Assembly: GCA_910592005.1 (NCBI GenBank)
Contig: CAJVPP010000127.1
Coordinates: forward strand, 1 to 46,185
DNA: 46,185 nt
Direction of reading: 5' to 3'
DNA from: Funneliformis mosseae
Lineage: Eukaryota > Glomeromycota > Glomeromycetes > Glomerales > Glomeraceae
The notes under the pieces were generated by a model that was given only the letters and a program-made list of their open reading frames with translations, ran no database searches and was not told the origin of the DNA. This document shows positions 33,137 to 44,440 of the stretch, piece after piece (position 1 is the stretch's first letter; every line of letters starts with the position of its first letter). A program made the position numbers and the translations under genes.

Positions 33137-33934
33137 CTATGCGTTATAAAAAATTTTTTGATTATATAATTATTACATTTTTCTATTCATTAATATGATC
33201 TTTAATTAATAAAATCTTTAATATTAAGATTGCTTTAGACTTAGCAATAGTTCACATTTTTAGTAGTAAGAATAATATTTTATTTATAAATAAGATTAGC
33301 AAATTTACTTAAGTAATATCTTAAGGTCATTTAATAATGAAAAAATATAAGATTTTAATATATTTTTAATAAAATTTAAAATGATATTAATATACTTAAT
33401 AAATTTTAAATTATTTTTTATTTATTTAATTATTCAATATATCACTACAAATTTTTGTATTTTTTAATTATTTTTCTAATTATTTAATATATTCTCATAA
33501 ATTTATTTTTTAATTATTTAATATTACTTTTCATGAATTTTGAATTATTTTAATTACTATATTTATAATTACTAAATTTATTTATTATTTTAATATTATT
33601 TTTTAGGTTTTTTAATTAATTATTTTTAATTTTAGTTAATTTTAATTAATTTTAAATATTTTATTTTTATTTTTTCATAAATAATTTAATTAGTTTTATT
33701 AAATTTTATTATTTTTTTTTCTTTTTTTTTCTTTTATCTTTTATTTTCTTTTAATTTTAAAATTTTTTTATTATTTTATTATTTTTATTCTTCCATAAAT
33801 GATTTAATTAATTTTTTTAATTTTTTATTTTTTATAAGAATGATTTAATAAGAAGAAAATTAAAATATAAAATAAAATTAGATAAAGGAAAATAATTATT
33901 TAAGATAAGTTAATTTAAAAAGAATATTTTAATA
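33137..33934. other. AT desert
   Basis: Nearly pure A/T sequence with no features. Confidence 0.6.
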
Positions 33935-35182
33935 CAGTAGTGGTCATAAGTATCTTACCGCCTCTAACTCTGACTACAAGTAAGTAAATTCAAAATTTTT
34001 TTTATTTAAAAAATACATAATCAACTAACTAAAATTAATACATTATGTAGTTACCATCTGACTCTATAAGTGCAGCTATATGCCTTTTCATATTAGCTAC
34101 TAAATTTATGACAAATACAGGTAATAATCAATTTTATTCTTTTGTAAGTTTTTCCTTTAATCCTCTAATTAATCAAATTTTTTTTTTGTATATTAATTTT
34201 TATTAACCTCTAAATGTTTTCTATAGGATTTTAATCTAAAGACATTAATAGCTAAAAAAGTACCTCAATACTATTTTTTTCCTTCTATTTTTTTACAATT
34301 TTTGATTGATGCTTTAGATCATTATCTTCTTGCAAAATCCAATCTATATTATCTTTATCAAAATGTTTAGAGGTGGAAGCTAGAAGACCCTACTCATAAA
34401 TAGTATACATAAATTCAGTATTAAAGTTTCTTTAAAGCAAAATAACTTACCAAATCCAGAAGTAGAAAAATATCTCTAAATATGAACTTTTAGTGAATGC
34501 TTAACAGAATGAAACACTTTTTTTTTGTCAAACCTTTTTTTGATGTATATAATTAAAATGTACTCTCATCTATAAAACAACTCGATTTTAATCAAAATTC
34601 TTATGTTTTTTTGCCTATTGCAACCTTTCTTTTAATAGTTTTCTTTAAGCAAAAGTTTAGAAATTTTATTACTAAACTTTTCTTTAGATTTACGAAGACG
34701 TTACCTTACTGTTTCTATACTAAGTCTAATACCTTTTTCTTCTATTTTTTCTTGTATTTGAATGGCTGTTATATTATATTCTTTCTCTGCCATCTTTATA
34801 ATCTTGTCATTTTGTTTCGTGATGATTACACAAGGTTGCCTTGATCTTTCTGAAGTACTTAAGTCCTAATTTTTATGATATCTTTTAATACAATAAATAA
34901 TTGTAGGCTTACTATAATATATCTATTTAGCAACAAATCTAAAACTAAACTTTAGACCAGCTGAATGCTCGCGTAAAAGATAATTTCATATTATTTTTTA
35001 AAGAAAGCTCTATTTTTTAAGCGAAAGTTTGATGATCATCTAAATTTTTTTTTGTATCATTGACTCTATAAATTTACTGATAATCATATATTATTTTACA
35101 TTATATTTCTGAAAAATTTAAGAAGTAGTTATATAATAATTTTTGACAATTTCAGACGGTCAGATACTTATGACCGCTACTG
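33935..35182 (-). mobile_element. Complete but dead Tc1/mariner transposon
   Basis: A 1248-bp element flanked by TA on both sides. Its ends are CAGTAGTGGTCATAAGTATC at 33935 and the complement of CAGTAGCGGTCATAAGTATC at 35182, differing by one transition. On the minus strand the transposase remnant runs from about 35000 to 34050. It has helix-turn-helix remains (IIYCIKRYHKN, SERSRQPCVI, IQIQEKIEEKGIRL), then LQEDNDLKHQSKIVKK and NPIENI-TAG-R, the known Tc1 DDE signature regions. Stops replace Trp (TAG in KK-TAG-K, VLF-TAG, NI-TAG) and Gln-like sites (TAA). The short plus-strand ORF inside is a shadow. Confidence 0.9.
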
Positions 35183-35269
35183 TAAAATAGATAATTATAT
35201 AAATAGTTTAATTTAGTAAATTATTTATTAGATTAATTTAGAAAAATTAAAATAAAGAAATATTATAAT
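35183..35269. other. Short AT-rich gap between two mariner elements
   Basis: Nothing of note. Confidence 0.5.
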
Positions 35270-35720
35270 ACAAAGGATAAACAAAAGTATTTGCACACTT
35301 TTTCACTCAATATAAAACTTAAAATTTTTTGCAATAACAATAAAAGGTCAATTGATTTTTTATTTAAAGACGATTAATATCTACATTTTGTATTAAGTAA
35401 CCAGTACTAGTTGGGCTATTATTTATCATAATCACAGCTTAAATTCATTATAACATACCATCAACTAGGTTTTCAATAGTATACTTCTGAATATTTGTTA
35501 TATCTTTTTAACATATCAATTAAATTAGATAGAGTTTTTTTTTAAACTCAGATGTTTTTCTTAACTTTAATTCAAAGATTTTTAATTAGATTAAGATCAG
35601 AACTTTAAACAGGCTAAGATAATATATGAAGATTATTTTTCACTTGAAAAATCATTGCAGTTAATTTCTTAGTTTTTACTATTATTTTTTAGATTTTCAA
35701 AGAAAAAAAATTTATTAAAA
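35270..35720 (-). mobile_element. Truncated second Tc1/mariner element
   Basis: The left border carries AACAAAAGTATTTGCACAC, a Tc1-like terminal string (at about 35281). On the minus strand a frame near 35660-35540 reads NNLHILS-TAG-PV-TAA-SSDLN, then LIKNL-TGA-IKVKKNI. This matches the Tc1 motif WPxQSSDLNPIENLW with Trp to TAG and TGA, and Gln to TAA. The N-terminal half and right terminus are gone into the AT desert. Confidence 0.75.
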
Positions 35721-38700
35721 AAAACAAATTGTTATTCTTTTATTTTTATAATATAAATAAATACTTAAGTATCATATAAACGTAATTTGTTATTATAGTC
35801 ATATAACTTTATTAGCATTAATTTACATTTATAAAGAGTATGTAGATATTTTGTCTATTTTCTATATAATGAATTTAAATTAAAGTTATTAAAAAGAGAA
35901 TTAAAGGAGAAAATAGAAGAAAAAAATAAGTAACAATTAAAGTAATAAAAAATATAAAAATAATAAATATAATAGGAGTAAGATTTTTGTTTAAACTCAT
36001 TTTGAATTGATAAAATGTTTAAACTTAGTTTTATTAATTTTTTTATTAAGATTTTAATATAGTTTCGCATTTTATAAATTTAATATAGTTTTATCTTTTC
36101 TAGAGTTTTGTAGCTTTTTTAATAAGATTTTAATATAATTTTACTAAATTTTATTTTTTATCATTTAGATAATTTATAAAACTTCTAATTTTTACCTAGT
36201 AATCTAAATAAAAGTAATTTTAAAATAAGTTAAAAAGATCATTATATTAAGAGTAAAGTTTAGTAAAAAATTAAAGAAGATCATCTTTAATTTATTAATT
36301 ATATAATCATAATTATAATGTGAAATAATAATAAAGTAAGTTTATAAATTTTAATAAATAGAAAAAAATAATAGATTTATTCTAATTCTTAATAAATGTA
36401 TGTATATTTTCTAAGTAAAATTCTTTATGTGTAAATATACCGAGTATAATAGTGATGTAATTTTATTAATATGTAATATAACTACTATTTATTTAAATAA
36501 TTATATATATAATGAATAGTATTCAATATTAATAGCTACTATTTAATCATTTTGATTTTATATATAAATCAATTTTATTTCTTCTTATAATATCAATAAT
36601 TTAGTTATTATTAAAGTTACTTATCTAAAACTCATTTTAGATTAATTTTTTCTATTTACTATTTAAATGATTTACAAAATCTTTAAGTTTTATCAATAAT
36701 CTTAGTTATCACAATTATTACTTTCTAGTTCTTTTAGTAATAATTAATATTTTTGTAATTTTTATATTAAATATTATTTTTTATTACAAGTTTATAATCT
36801 TATAAAAAAATTAAATTATTTAATATTTAATAGTTAATTCTTACTTTAATACTTTTTTAATTTTATAATATAGCTATTGAAAAATTATTATTTTTTTTAT
36901 CACTAGTATTATTATCTTATAAAAATTTTTTGAATTTGATAAATTATTGTTATTTTCTTTCTTAAAGAGTAGGTTAATAAATTATTATAATTTATAATTA
37001 TTTTACTTTTTTATATAATTTAAATAATTTATTATATATTATTTTTTATTTAAGAATTATTAACTTTTCTTTATAAATATCTTTTCTGATTTGATTAAAA
37101 TATAATATTAATCTATTATAATAAATATTATTTTTTTATTTTCTTGTAAAATTAATTAGAAATTGAAAAAGATTCTTTTGATCTATTTTATTTTTTATTA
37201 CAATACTATCATATATAAATTAAATGTGAAATAATACTATTTTTATATTTAATATTACTTGAAAGTAATATCTGCATATTAATTCATTTTGTATAATTAA
37301 AAAACAAATAATATATTTATAATTTTATAGTAATATAATATATATTATATTTGAATTTTTAATAGGATCCTGAATATTTCTTATTTAACTTACAAATTAC
37401 ATATAATAATACAATAACTCAGTTAATATTAATACTAAAAATATAATTTATTACTATTAGATTCCTTTTATTAGACAATTTTAATGACTCTAAGATTATC
37501 AAAATCTAATTATTGATTAGTTTAAAAAATAGAATATGTTCTCCTATAAAAAATATTAAGAATCTGATATTTAAAAAAAGGTAAATAATAGATATTAATT
37601 AATTGATTTCTTTAAAAATATGTTAATATTAATTTTTTTTATAGAATTTGCCTTTAAATAATCTAATATTTAAAAATATAATATTTGTTAAAGAATAAGC
37701 AATAATAGTTAATTAATAATTTTTTTATTTGATATATCTTTAAATGATTTAATCTTATAGTTACAAATAAATAATAATTTTAGTTATATCTTTTTATAAA
37801 AAAATTTTTAACAAATTTTTTTTTATTAAAACTTATTTTTAAATAATCTAAAAATTGAATTCTAATAGTTAAAAAAAATAATTATAATTAGTTTTTCAAA
37901 ATTAATGATTAATTTTTTTTTAAATATGATTAAATATTTCTTTTTTTGAATATTTATTAAAATTAGTCATATAATGAGTATTTAAATAGTTTAATAATAT
38001 CTTATATAAAACTTTTAAAATTAAATTGAAGACTTAAAATAAAAAAAAATTATTATATCTAATAATATATTCAGATTTTTAAAATAATAGTATAGTCAAA
38101 AAGATTTATATACTTTATAATAGAAAGAAAAAAAACTATTTAAAAAAAAAATATCTTTACTTTATAAACTAAATATTATTTTTTATAATAGTTTCTTTTT
38201 TTTTTATAGCAAAATATTTATATTATATATAATGCTAAATAACAAGTTTTTAAATTATTATTTTTATTTTATTTTATTTTCAAATACATATTTCTTTTTA
38301 GAAAAATTTAAGAATATTTATATATAAATAATAAATAATCTAAAATAAATTTTTATTAATTTAAATTAAATTTATAAGTATTTATAAAATTATTATTATA
38401 TTATATAAAATTATTTTTATATTATTATAATTTTTTTTTTTAAGTATTCTTATTATTTGTTTCTTTTTTTTTATATTTATATTAATTTATTATTTTTTAT
38501 AAGTAAACACTATTTTTTATATTTTTTAAATCTTTTAAATCTTTATTTAATTCTATAATTTTCTTATTTTCAATTAAAAATATTTTAATATTTATTTGTT
38601 ATTACATAAATATTATATTTTTTTCATTAATTTATTTCATCTTTATCAATCAGATTTTATATTATTTTTATATAATATTAGTAATTCTAATAGAATATAT

Positions 38701-38920
38701 AATTTTTACATTTAACTTAAAAATTTATTAACTAATAAATATTTTATGCTTATTTATTCTTCTTTTATATAAATGTTATTTATATAAAATAATTAACTTT
38801 AAAATTATTTATTAATATTATACTATCTAAATTACAAATAAAAAATTTATTATTTTTTTTTTTTATCTTGATATAAAAAAATTTTCTTAATTTTAAAAAA
38901 ATATATTATTATTGTTAACA
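35721..38920. other. AT desert
   Basis: About 3.2 kb of almost pure A/T DNA. The ORF at 35855-36070 is Ile/Tyr/Phe/Asn-rich and A/T driven, not a gene. No repeats or motifs can be supported. Confidence 0.6.
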
Positions 38921-41500
38921 AAGTGAAAGGTAGAAATCAAAGTGCATTTAAAGTAGATTCAAAAATAACATGAGCCGTATTCTTCATCAAAATACATGAA
39001 TCATGGACCGAAGCTAGGAAAATGCCATTTTCTGGGCTTGATTTATATATTATTAACACTTACTATCTCTTGATGCATAATGAGGGTCCCATTTTTTATT
39101 TTTTTCTATAAATTTGAGCTTGCATATTTTTTATAATTTGAATTTTCAACTCATAAATTCCTTCTACAAAGTTTCAACATCTTTAAAAACACGACGGTTA
39201 TCAAAAATTGCTTACCTTGTCCTAAATTAGAGAAAAATCACTAGTTAAAGTTAAAAATATATAATTGCTCTCTCAAAAGGATAAATAAATAAACGAAATG
39301 TAATGAAAGGAAAATAATTTTTGTATATTGGTTTATGCTATTTGTTCATTACCTTTTTTCATTAAATTTAAATAATTCCTTTTGAAAATATTTCACGCGT
39401 TCCCATATATCCTCCTCCCCCGTTTCTTCTCTTATTAAATCTTTCCTCCCCTCCATTCTACAACTTCTTTAGCCTCTCTCCCCACTTTTCCCAAACTGCT
39501 TCAACTTCTCCACCGCCTTTCTTAACTTTTCAAATGTACTGTTTTAATTCGTTTTGAATGTTCTCGAAAGTTATTTTTTTTTTTTAGAATTATATCTAAA
39601 AATAATTTGTTTAATTGATCATCATAAATTATAAATTGATATGATTAATATTAATCTTCAACGCATGGTTGACGAGCTGCATTATATAATTATGATTTTA
39701 ACCGAATATGCCTTTATAGCCGAAGTTATGGCCGAAATATCGGTTAGATGGAACTACTAGCTTTACATGGGAGAAAATCAGGTTTCCGAGAAATTTTTTG
39801 ACTAAAATTAATGCATTTGAATTTAATAACATATGACTTTGAAAAGTATTTCTATCTTTCGAAACAGATGAAATATTTAAAATTTGCTTTTGATATAAAC
39901 TCAACAAAAATAAAAGATTTTTTTTTTTTTATTCTATTTTGTTATTATTTATTAGTTTTTTTTTTTTTAAAAAAAAAAAAAATTTCTGTCGAGAAGCTTT
40001 TTTTTTTTTAATGTGCGCACCCTGGGCCCAAATCTAAGGTGCAAAAAGGCCCAGGTATTTCATTGATAGATATTGCCATTATTACTTATTGGTGAATAGT
40101 AATATTGATTATTTATTAAATATTGTTATTGTTACTAGTAGACTTTACAATTGATTAGCTTAAATGCGGTTCAAAATTGTAATATAAATAAAAGTTATTA
40201 TTGCAAATGAGATGTCATATTTGCTTTGATTAATATAACCCTAAAACCTTCAATGAATATATAAAATTTTTTGTTTAAAAAAAAAATGGGGTTACAAAAT
40301 GTTTTTTTAATGAACTCCCCGATTGACATTAATAAATAATATTCGTTTTTTTTTAAAAATAAAAAAAAGAGAAATCTGCAAAAATGATTTACTTCATTTT
40401 CTTGGTATATTTTCCTTTTATAATACAGATTTAGGTATTTTATTTAATCAATCATTAAGTAATTTAGTTGATTAGATAACAAAAGATAAGAATGATAAAT
40501 AACCTAAAATAACCTAAAATACTAAGCAATTTTTTTTTGATGATGGATTTGACTTAGTTAAGATCATACAAAAGAAAAAAAAACGAGAACGATAATGTAA
40601 ACAAATGTACAAATAATGGTGTTTGCCAATAAATTCAATAAATTTTAATTTATAGAACAAACCGAATTTAGAAAGATGTGAATTAAATAAATAATTTGTG
40701 TAAAGGTCTAAAATTCTGATATTCAAAATATTTTTATTTATTATAAGTAATGATATTTAAAAGAATTATTAATAAAAATATAAAGAATAAACTTAAACGC
40801 CAATTCGCCAAAAATAAAATTAGAAATTATTACAAAGGGAACTTGATTTAGATATTGTAATTCGTGGTTTAATTCTTTCTTTGCTCTGGCAAATAATATT
40901 CAATTTCGGGTAACGCCGGTTCAAATTTTCGTCATAAATCAATCCAGGTAAATTTGTCTAATAAATTATCCGAATTAGCATTCACTTATTTTTGTTCAAC
41001 AACAATAAAAGAAATAAAATAAAATAAAGAATTTGTTGGAACACAAATCGTTTTTCTTTAAACGATAAGTATAAAAGACTAATACATGTTGATTTACAAG
41101 AGAAAAAATATATATATGAAAAAAATATATAGCCAGAGTAAAATTTGTATAAAAAGGAGATATCCCAAAGTTATGTATAAGAATAACCCACAAATACAAA
41201 AAAGAGTAAAAAGGAAAGAGTAATTAATATTATTAAAAGAAAAAGTTGTACAAAAAAATACGTAATATAATTTGAAATATTTGTATTTAGGGAAGAATTC
41301 ACGGGGTAATACAACCGCAAATTGTCATACATTAAAAAAAAAGAATGAAAGTATATATAAATCTTTAGATAAAAAAAGGTTGTGTAAAGAAGCGTGTAAA
41401 ATTACAAATTAAATACCAAAGTTGAATATCATATTTACTTTGGTGGATAAACAATCAGCCGTTTAAATAAAAAAAAATTTTAAAAATTTAAATAAATTAT
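38921..41500. other. Intergenic region downstream of the bHLH gene
   Basis: Composition returns to normal fungal intergenic at about 38920. ORFs at 39698-39907, 39811-40011, 40514-40726 and 40996-41199 lack motifs and overlap homopolymers. A stretch near 39700-39745 (TATAGCCGAAGTTATGGCCG) and a polypyrimidine stretch at 39405-39510 are the only unusual parts outside the inverted repeat listed separately. Confidence 0.45.
40021..40055. repeat. Perfect 8-bp inverted repeat
   Basis: CCTGGGCC (40021-40028) and GGCCCAGG (40048-40055) are exact complements around a 19-base spacer. It lies next to GTGCGCAC (40013-40020), itself a perfect palindrome. Confidence 0.7.
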
Positions 41501-41529
41501 GGGGAGTTGGGGAGGGAGGGAGGGAGGGG
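41501..41529 (+). other. G-quadruplex-type G-run cluster
   Basis: Seven-odd runs of three or four G separated by one to three bases (GGGGAGTTGGGGAGGGAGGG, continuing) fit the G3+N1-7 quadruplex pattern on the plus strand. It lies about 280 bases beyond the stop codon of the minus-strand bHLH gene, whose transcript would carry the C-rich complement if its 3' UTR reaches here. Confidence 0.8.
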
Positions 41530-41810
41530 AAACCCAAACTTTTCTAAATGAAATCGAAGGAAAAAAGGGGTGGTGAAAATCTATTTTTGGAGATGTTACA
41601 AATGATTTAATAACAAAACTTATGTATATATATATAATAGATTTAAATAAATGTATTGAAGCGCGTCATTCAAAAGTTCCTTGTAGAGAAAAAGATAGCG
41701 GCGTACCAGCCCGCTAGCTCGTTCCCAAAAAGTCTACATAATTATTCACAAACCAATATTAAACATGTTACATTGAAAATATTAAAAAAAAAAAAGATTC
41801 AGAGAACCTT

Positions 41811-43351
41811 CTAAAGATTATGTGAATTATCCGGTGACAGAGAATATGGCATGTGATTTGCTAATTCCAACAAATTTGCTTCATATGGAGGTGATGGATA
41901 ATATTCTGGTTGTAACGAAAATGTATCGCAATAAGCACTCATGTCATCTGGTTATAATCAAAAAAAAAATAAAAATCAAATAAAATAAAAATGTTGAAAA
42001 TTACATAATTTACAAGCGATTTTAAAAAAAATTTCTTGTAAAAGATAAATTAATACCGTCAAATTGTAGATGTAAGGAATTTGGGTCGACAATTTGTTGA
42101 TCTATAGGTGACATATCCATTGCGAAGCCAAAACCTGATGTTGGATAGCTGTGTTGATTTAGACCTGGGTCGAGCAAGTACAGACCTATTAAAATTTAAA
42201 AACCGTTGTATATTAAATAAAATAAATAAATAAATAAAAATAAAATAAATATGAGAGAGTAATACGCACTGTCGTATACGCTTGGTTGTTGCTGCTGTTG
42301 TTGTTGCTGCTGATGTTGCTGGTTATTATCGATCTGCTGGTTTAATTCAGGACTCTTGTCTATCATTTCTGTTGTCTCCATGTCGTAATCATCCTCATTA
42401 CTGTAATCATCGTCAGAACGGGATCCTTCGTTCTTAACTTGAATGTCAATGGAACTTGATGACTCTTGCGCATTGGAAATGGTGGGGGTGTTATTATCAG
42501 CTTCGATCTTTATCTCTGGTGTATTTGAATTTTTACTGCTGCTAATTTTAACGTCCTCCTTCTCTTCGTCAGCTTGTTGAGATGTAGATTCTTCGAGTGG
42601 TGGTAAAGGATCCAATCCTAATCGATCTCTTAGCCGATTAACCTCCTTTCGTAAATGATCATTTTCATTGCGAAGACTTCGCATTTCTTCGTCTTTTTTG
42701 CGGGCATTATAGATAAATTCTAGAGATTTTTGCACAATTATTGACTTTGATGGTCTACGAACTTGCGCTAAGGAAGGGAGAGCGTGGGCAAGCTCTTGAA
42801 ATTTGGTGTTTAGGCATTCCCGTCGTGCCCGTTCGACGGCATTATGGTTGGCTCGCCTTTCAGCTGAATTTGTATTCCTAAAAATTCAATAAAAACAAAT
42901 GTAAATAAATTTTTCACAGGTGATAAGTAATAATTATATTAAATTTGATCATTTTTAATTCACTGAACATCATGTATAATATGAAGTATAAATTTATCCA
43001 CAATCTCGCCACATAATATAAGTTTAACTTACTTCTTTGCAGAATTTGCTACTGAGGTTATCAAATGGAGAAATAAAAAAAAAAGTTTAGTTACAAGTTT
43101 TTAGCTTTGTTACAAAGAGATGAGGGAACTTTTTTAAAAATAAAAATATATATATATAACGACTATGCTAATGAATGAATAAATAACGCCACAACAATAG
43201 AAACCTTTGACTTACTTGAAGATAACTGAAAGGTAAAGTTAGAACAACCAGTTTGATGATGCGAAGGCATTGAAGGCATTCGGCTGGTTACGGCATGTAA
43301 AGAAGGAGTTGGTGTGAAGCTGATAATTGTTCCACCGTTGACTGTCCCCAT
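41811..43351 (-). CDS. bHLH-leucine zipper transcription factor
   Basis: Five exons with continuous phase: 43351-43216, 43051-43033 (19-nt microexon), 42877-42270, 42185-42057 and 41947-41811 (342 aa). The basic region HNAVERARR has His63, Glu67 and Arg71, the triad of family members that bind CACGTG E-boxes. Helix 1 is LNTKFQELAHALPSL, the loop RRPSK, helix 2 SIIVQKSLEFIYNARKK. A leucine zipper follows directly with Leu120, Leu127 and Leu134 seven apart (to about 140). Downstream lie an acidic Ser/Asp/Glu-rich part (SDDDYSNEDDYDMETTE), a Gln run and a Pro/Tyr-rich end (EYYPSPPYEAN) that may activate transcription. It should act in the nucleus as a dimer. The first ATG of exon 1 was chosen; the frame is open for some codons upstream without another ATG. 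Confidence 0.9.
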
Positions 43352-44440
43352 GTTTGGCTGATTGTTTATCGCTTCAAATACACATGCAAAGAGGAAAGAA
43401 AGCCGGAAGAATAGCGCCGAATGCCTAGGAGATTGTTAGATAATAAGGGCGTTTCAAGCCAATGACACAACCAATTAAACGATTAAGAAGAAAAAAATAA
43501 TGAGAAAAGAAAATAAATTTAAGGATGGCTCCTTTTTATATTTCATTATTTTTTTTTTTTAACGGGGGGATAGGCCGATTAGACTCTGTACAACCTTTCT
43601 TTTTAGAATATTTATTTATATTGATACTTTTTTGTTTTCCGATTTTAAAATAAAAAATTTGAAATGTTACAATTTATTAATACACCCTAGAATTCTAATA
43701 TACAATAATATAACATCTCTTGAAAAGAAAATATTTTGTTCATTTTTTATAAAGAAACGAGTTAGGGATGAAACGTTACAAGCCTCCTTCTTTCAATAAC
43801 ATTTCTTAAAACTAAAAATGGAAAGGATAATATAAACAATAATATATGAATCAAAGGTTTATGACGAGTTTATAAAGACATTCACTTCCAAAATTAGAAT
43901 AAATAAAAAATATAAAATAAATATTTTTAAATTACCCAAATTATTGATTAAAAAAAAAAAAATTTATAATCATAATTGGTTCTAAAAGAAATAGTTTTAG
44001 AAAAGCAGATATAGTGAGAGACGTGTAAAGATACGATTTTATTCATACTGCCGTTTGTATGTTATTAATAAAAAAAATTTAATATGAATTATTAAAGAAC
44101 ATGGCTTCCATGTTCTTATTTTTAGAAAAAATTTTTCTCTATAAATCCACGGTGTTGGAATCTTCCGAAAAATTTCCGATCGATTTGTTGAAGGCATCGC
44201 CGCCTTATCATTTACTTTTCTACTTAGAAAAAAACTTATTATTGTACTACTTAAAATTAAGGATGAAACAATTGATCGGATGTTACGAAACATAAAAAAA
44301 CTAGAATTTTCTTTGTAAATATCGGCGATAATATTTTCCGCTATTTCATGACAAGGGAAAAAAACCAATTGGTTAGTAATGAGTAATGCAAAAAAAGGTC
44401 TAAAGAAAATCATTAATTATTGGATAAATAAAATAAATAA
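43352..44440. other. Upstream region of the bHLH gene
   Basis: A probable 5' UTR and promoter zone with a T10 run and AACGGGGGGATAGGCC at 43561. The minus-strand ORF 44039-44413 (124 codons, IFFRPFFALLITNQLVFF start) has no motif and overlaps an ORF on the other strand. It might be a small membrane-like protein but is not convincing. Confidence 0.4.

Noticed and set aside
34611..34844. Plus-strand 77-codon ORF
   Set aside because: Antisense to the Tc1 transposase remnant.
35855..36070. Minus-strand ORF in the AT desert
   Set aside because: Composition-driven (Ile, Tyr, Phe, Asn, Lys only); no codon structure.
41640..41740. Possible tRNA-like or small RNA near GGCGTACCAGCCCGCTAGC
   Set aside because: GC-richer words but no foldable tRNA or known RNA shape; probably the 3' UTR of the bHLH gene.
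44039..44413. 124-codon minus-strand ORF as a gene
   Set aside because: Overlaps an opposite-strand ORF, has no motif, and lies in the probable upstream region of the bHLH gene; kept only as a remark.
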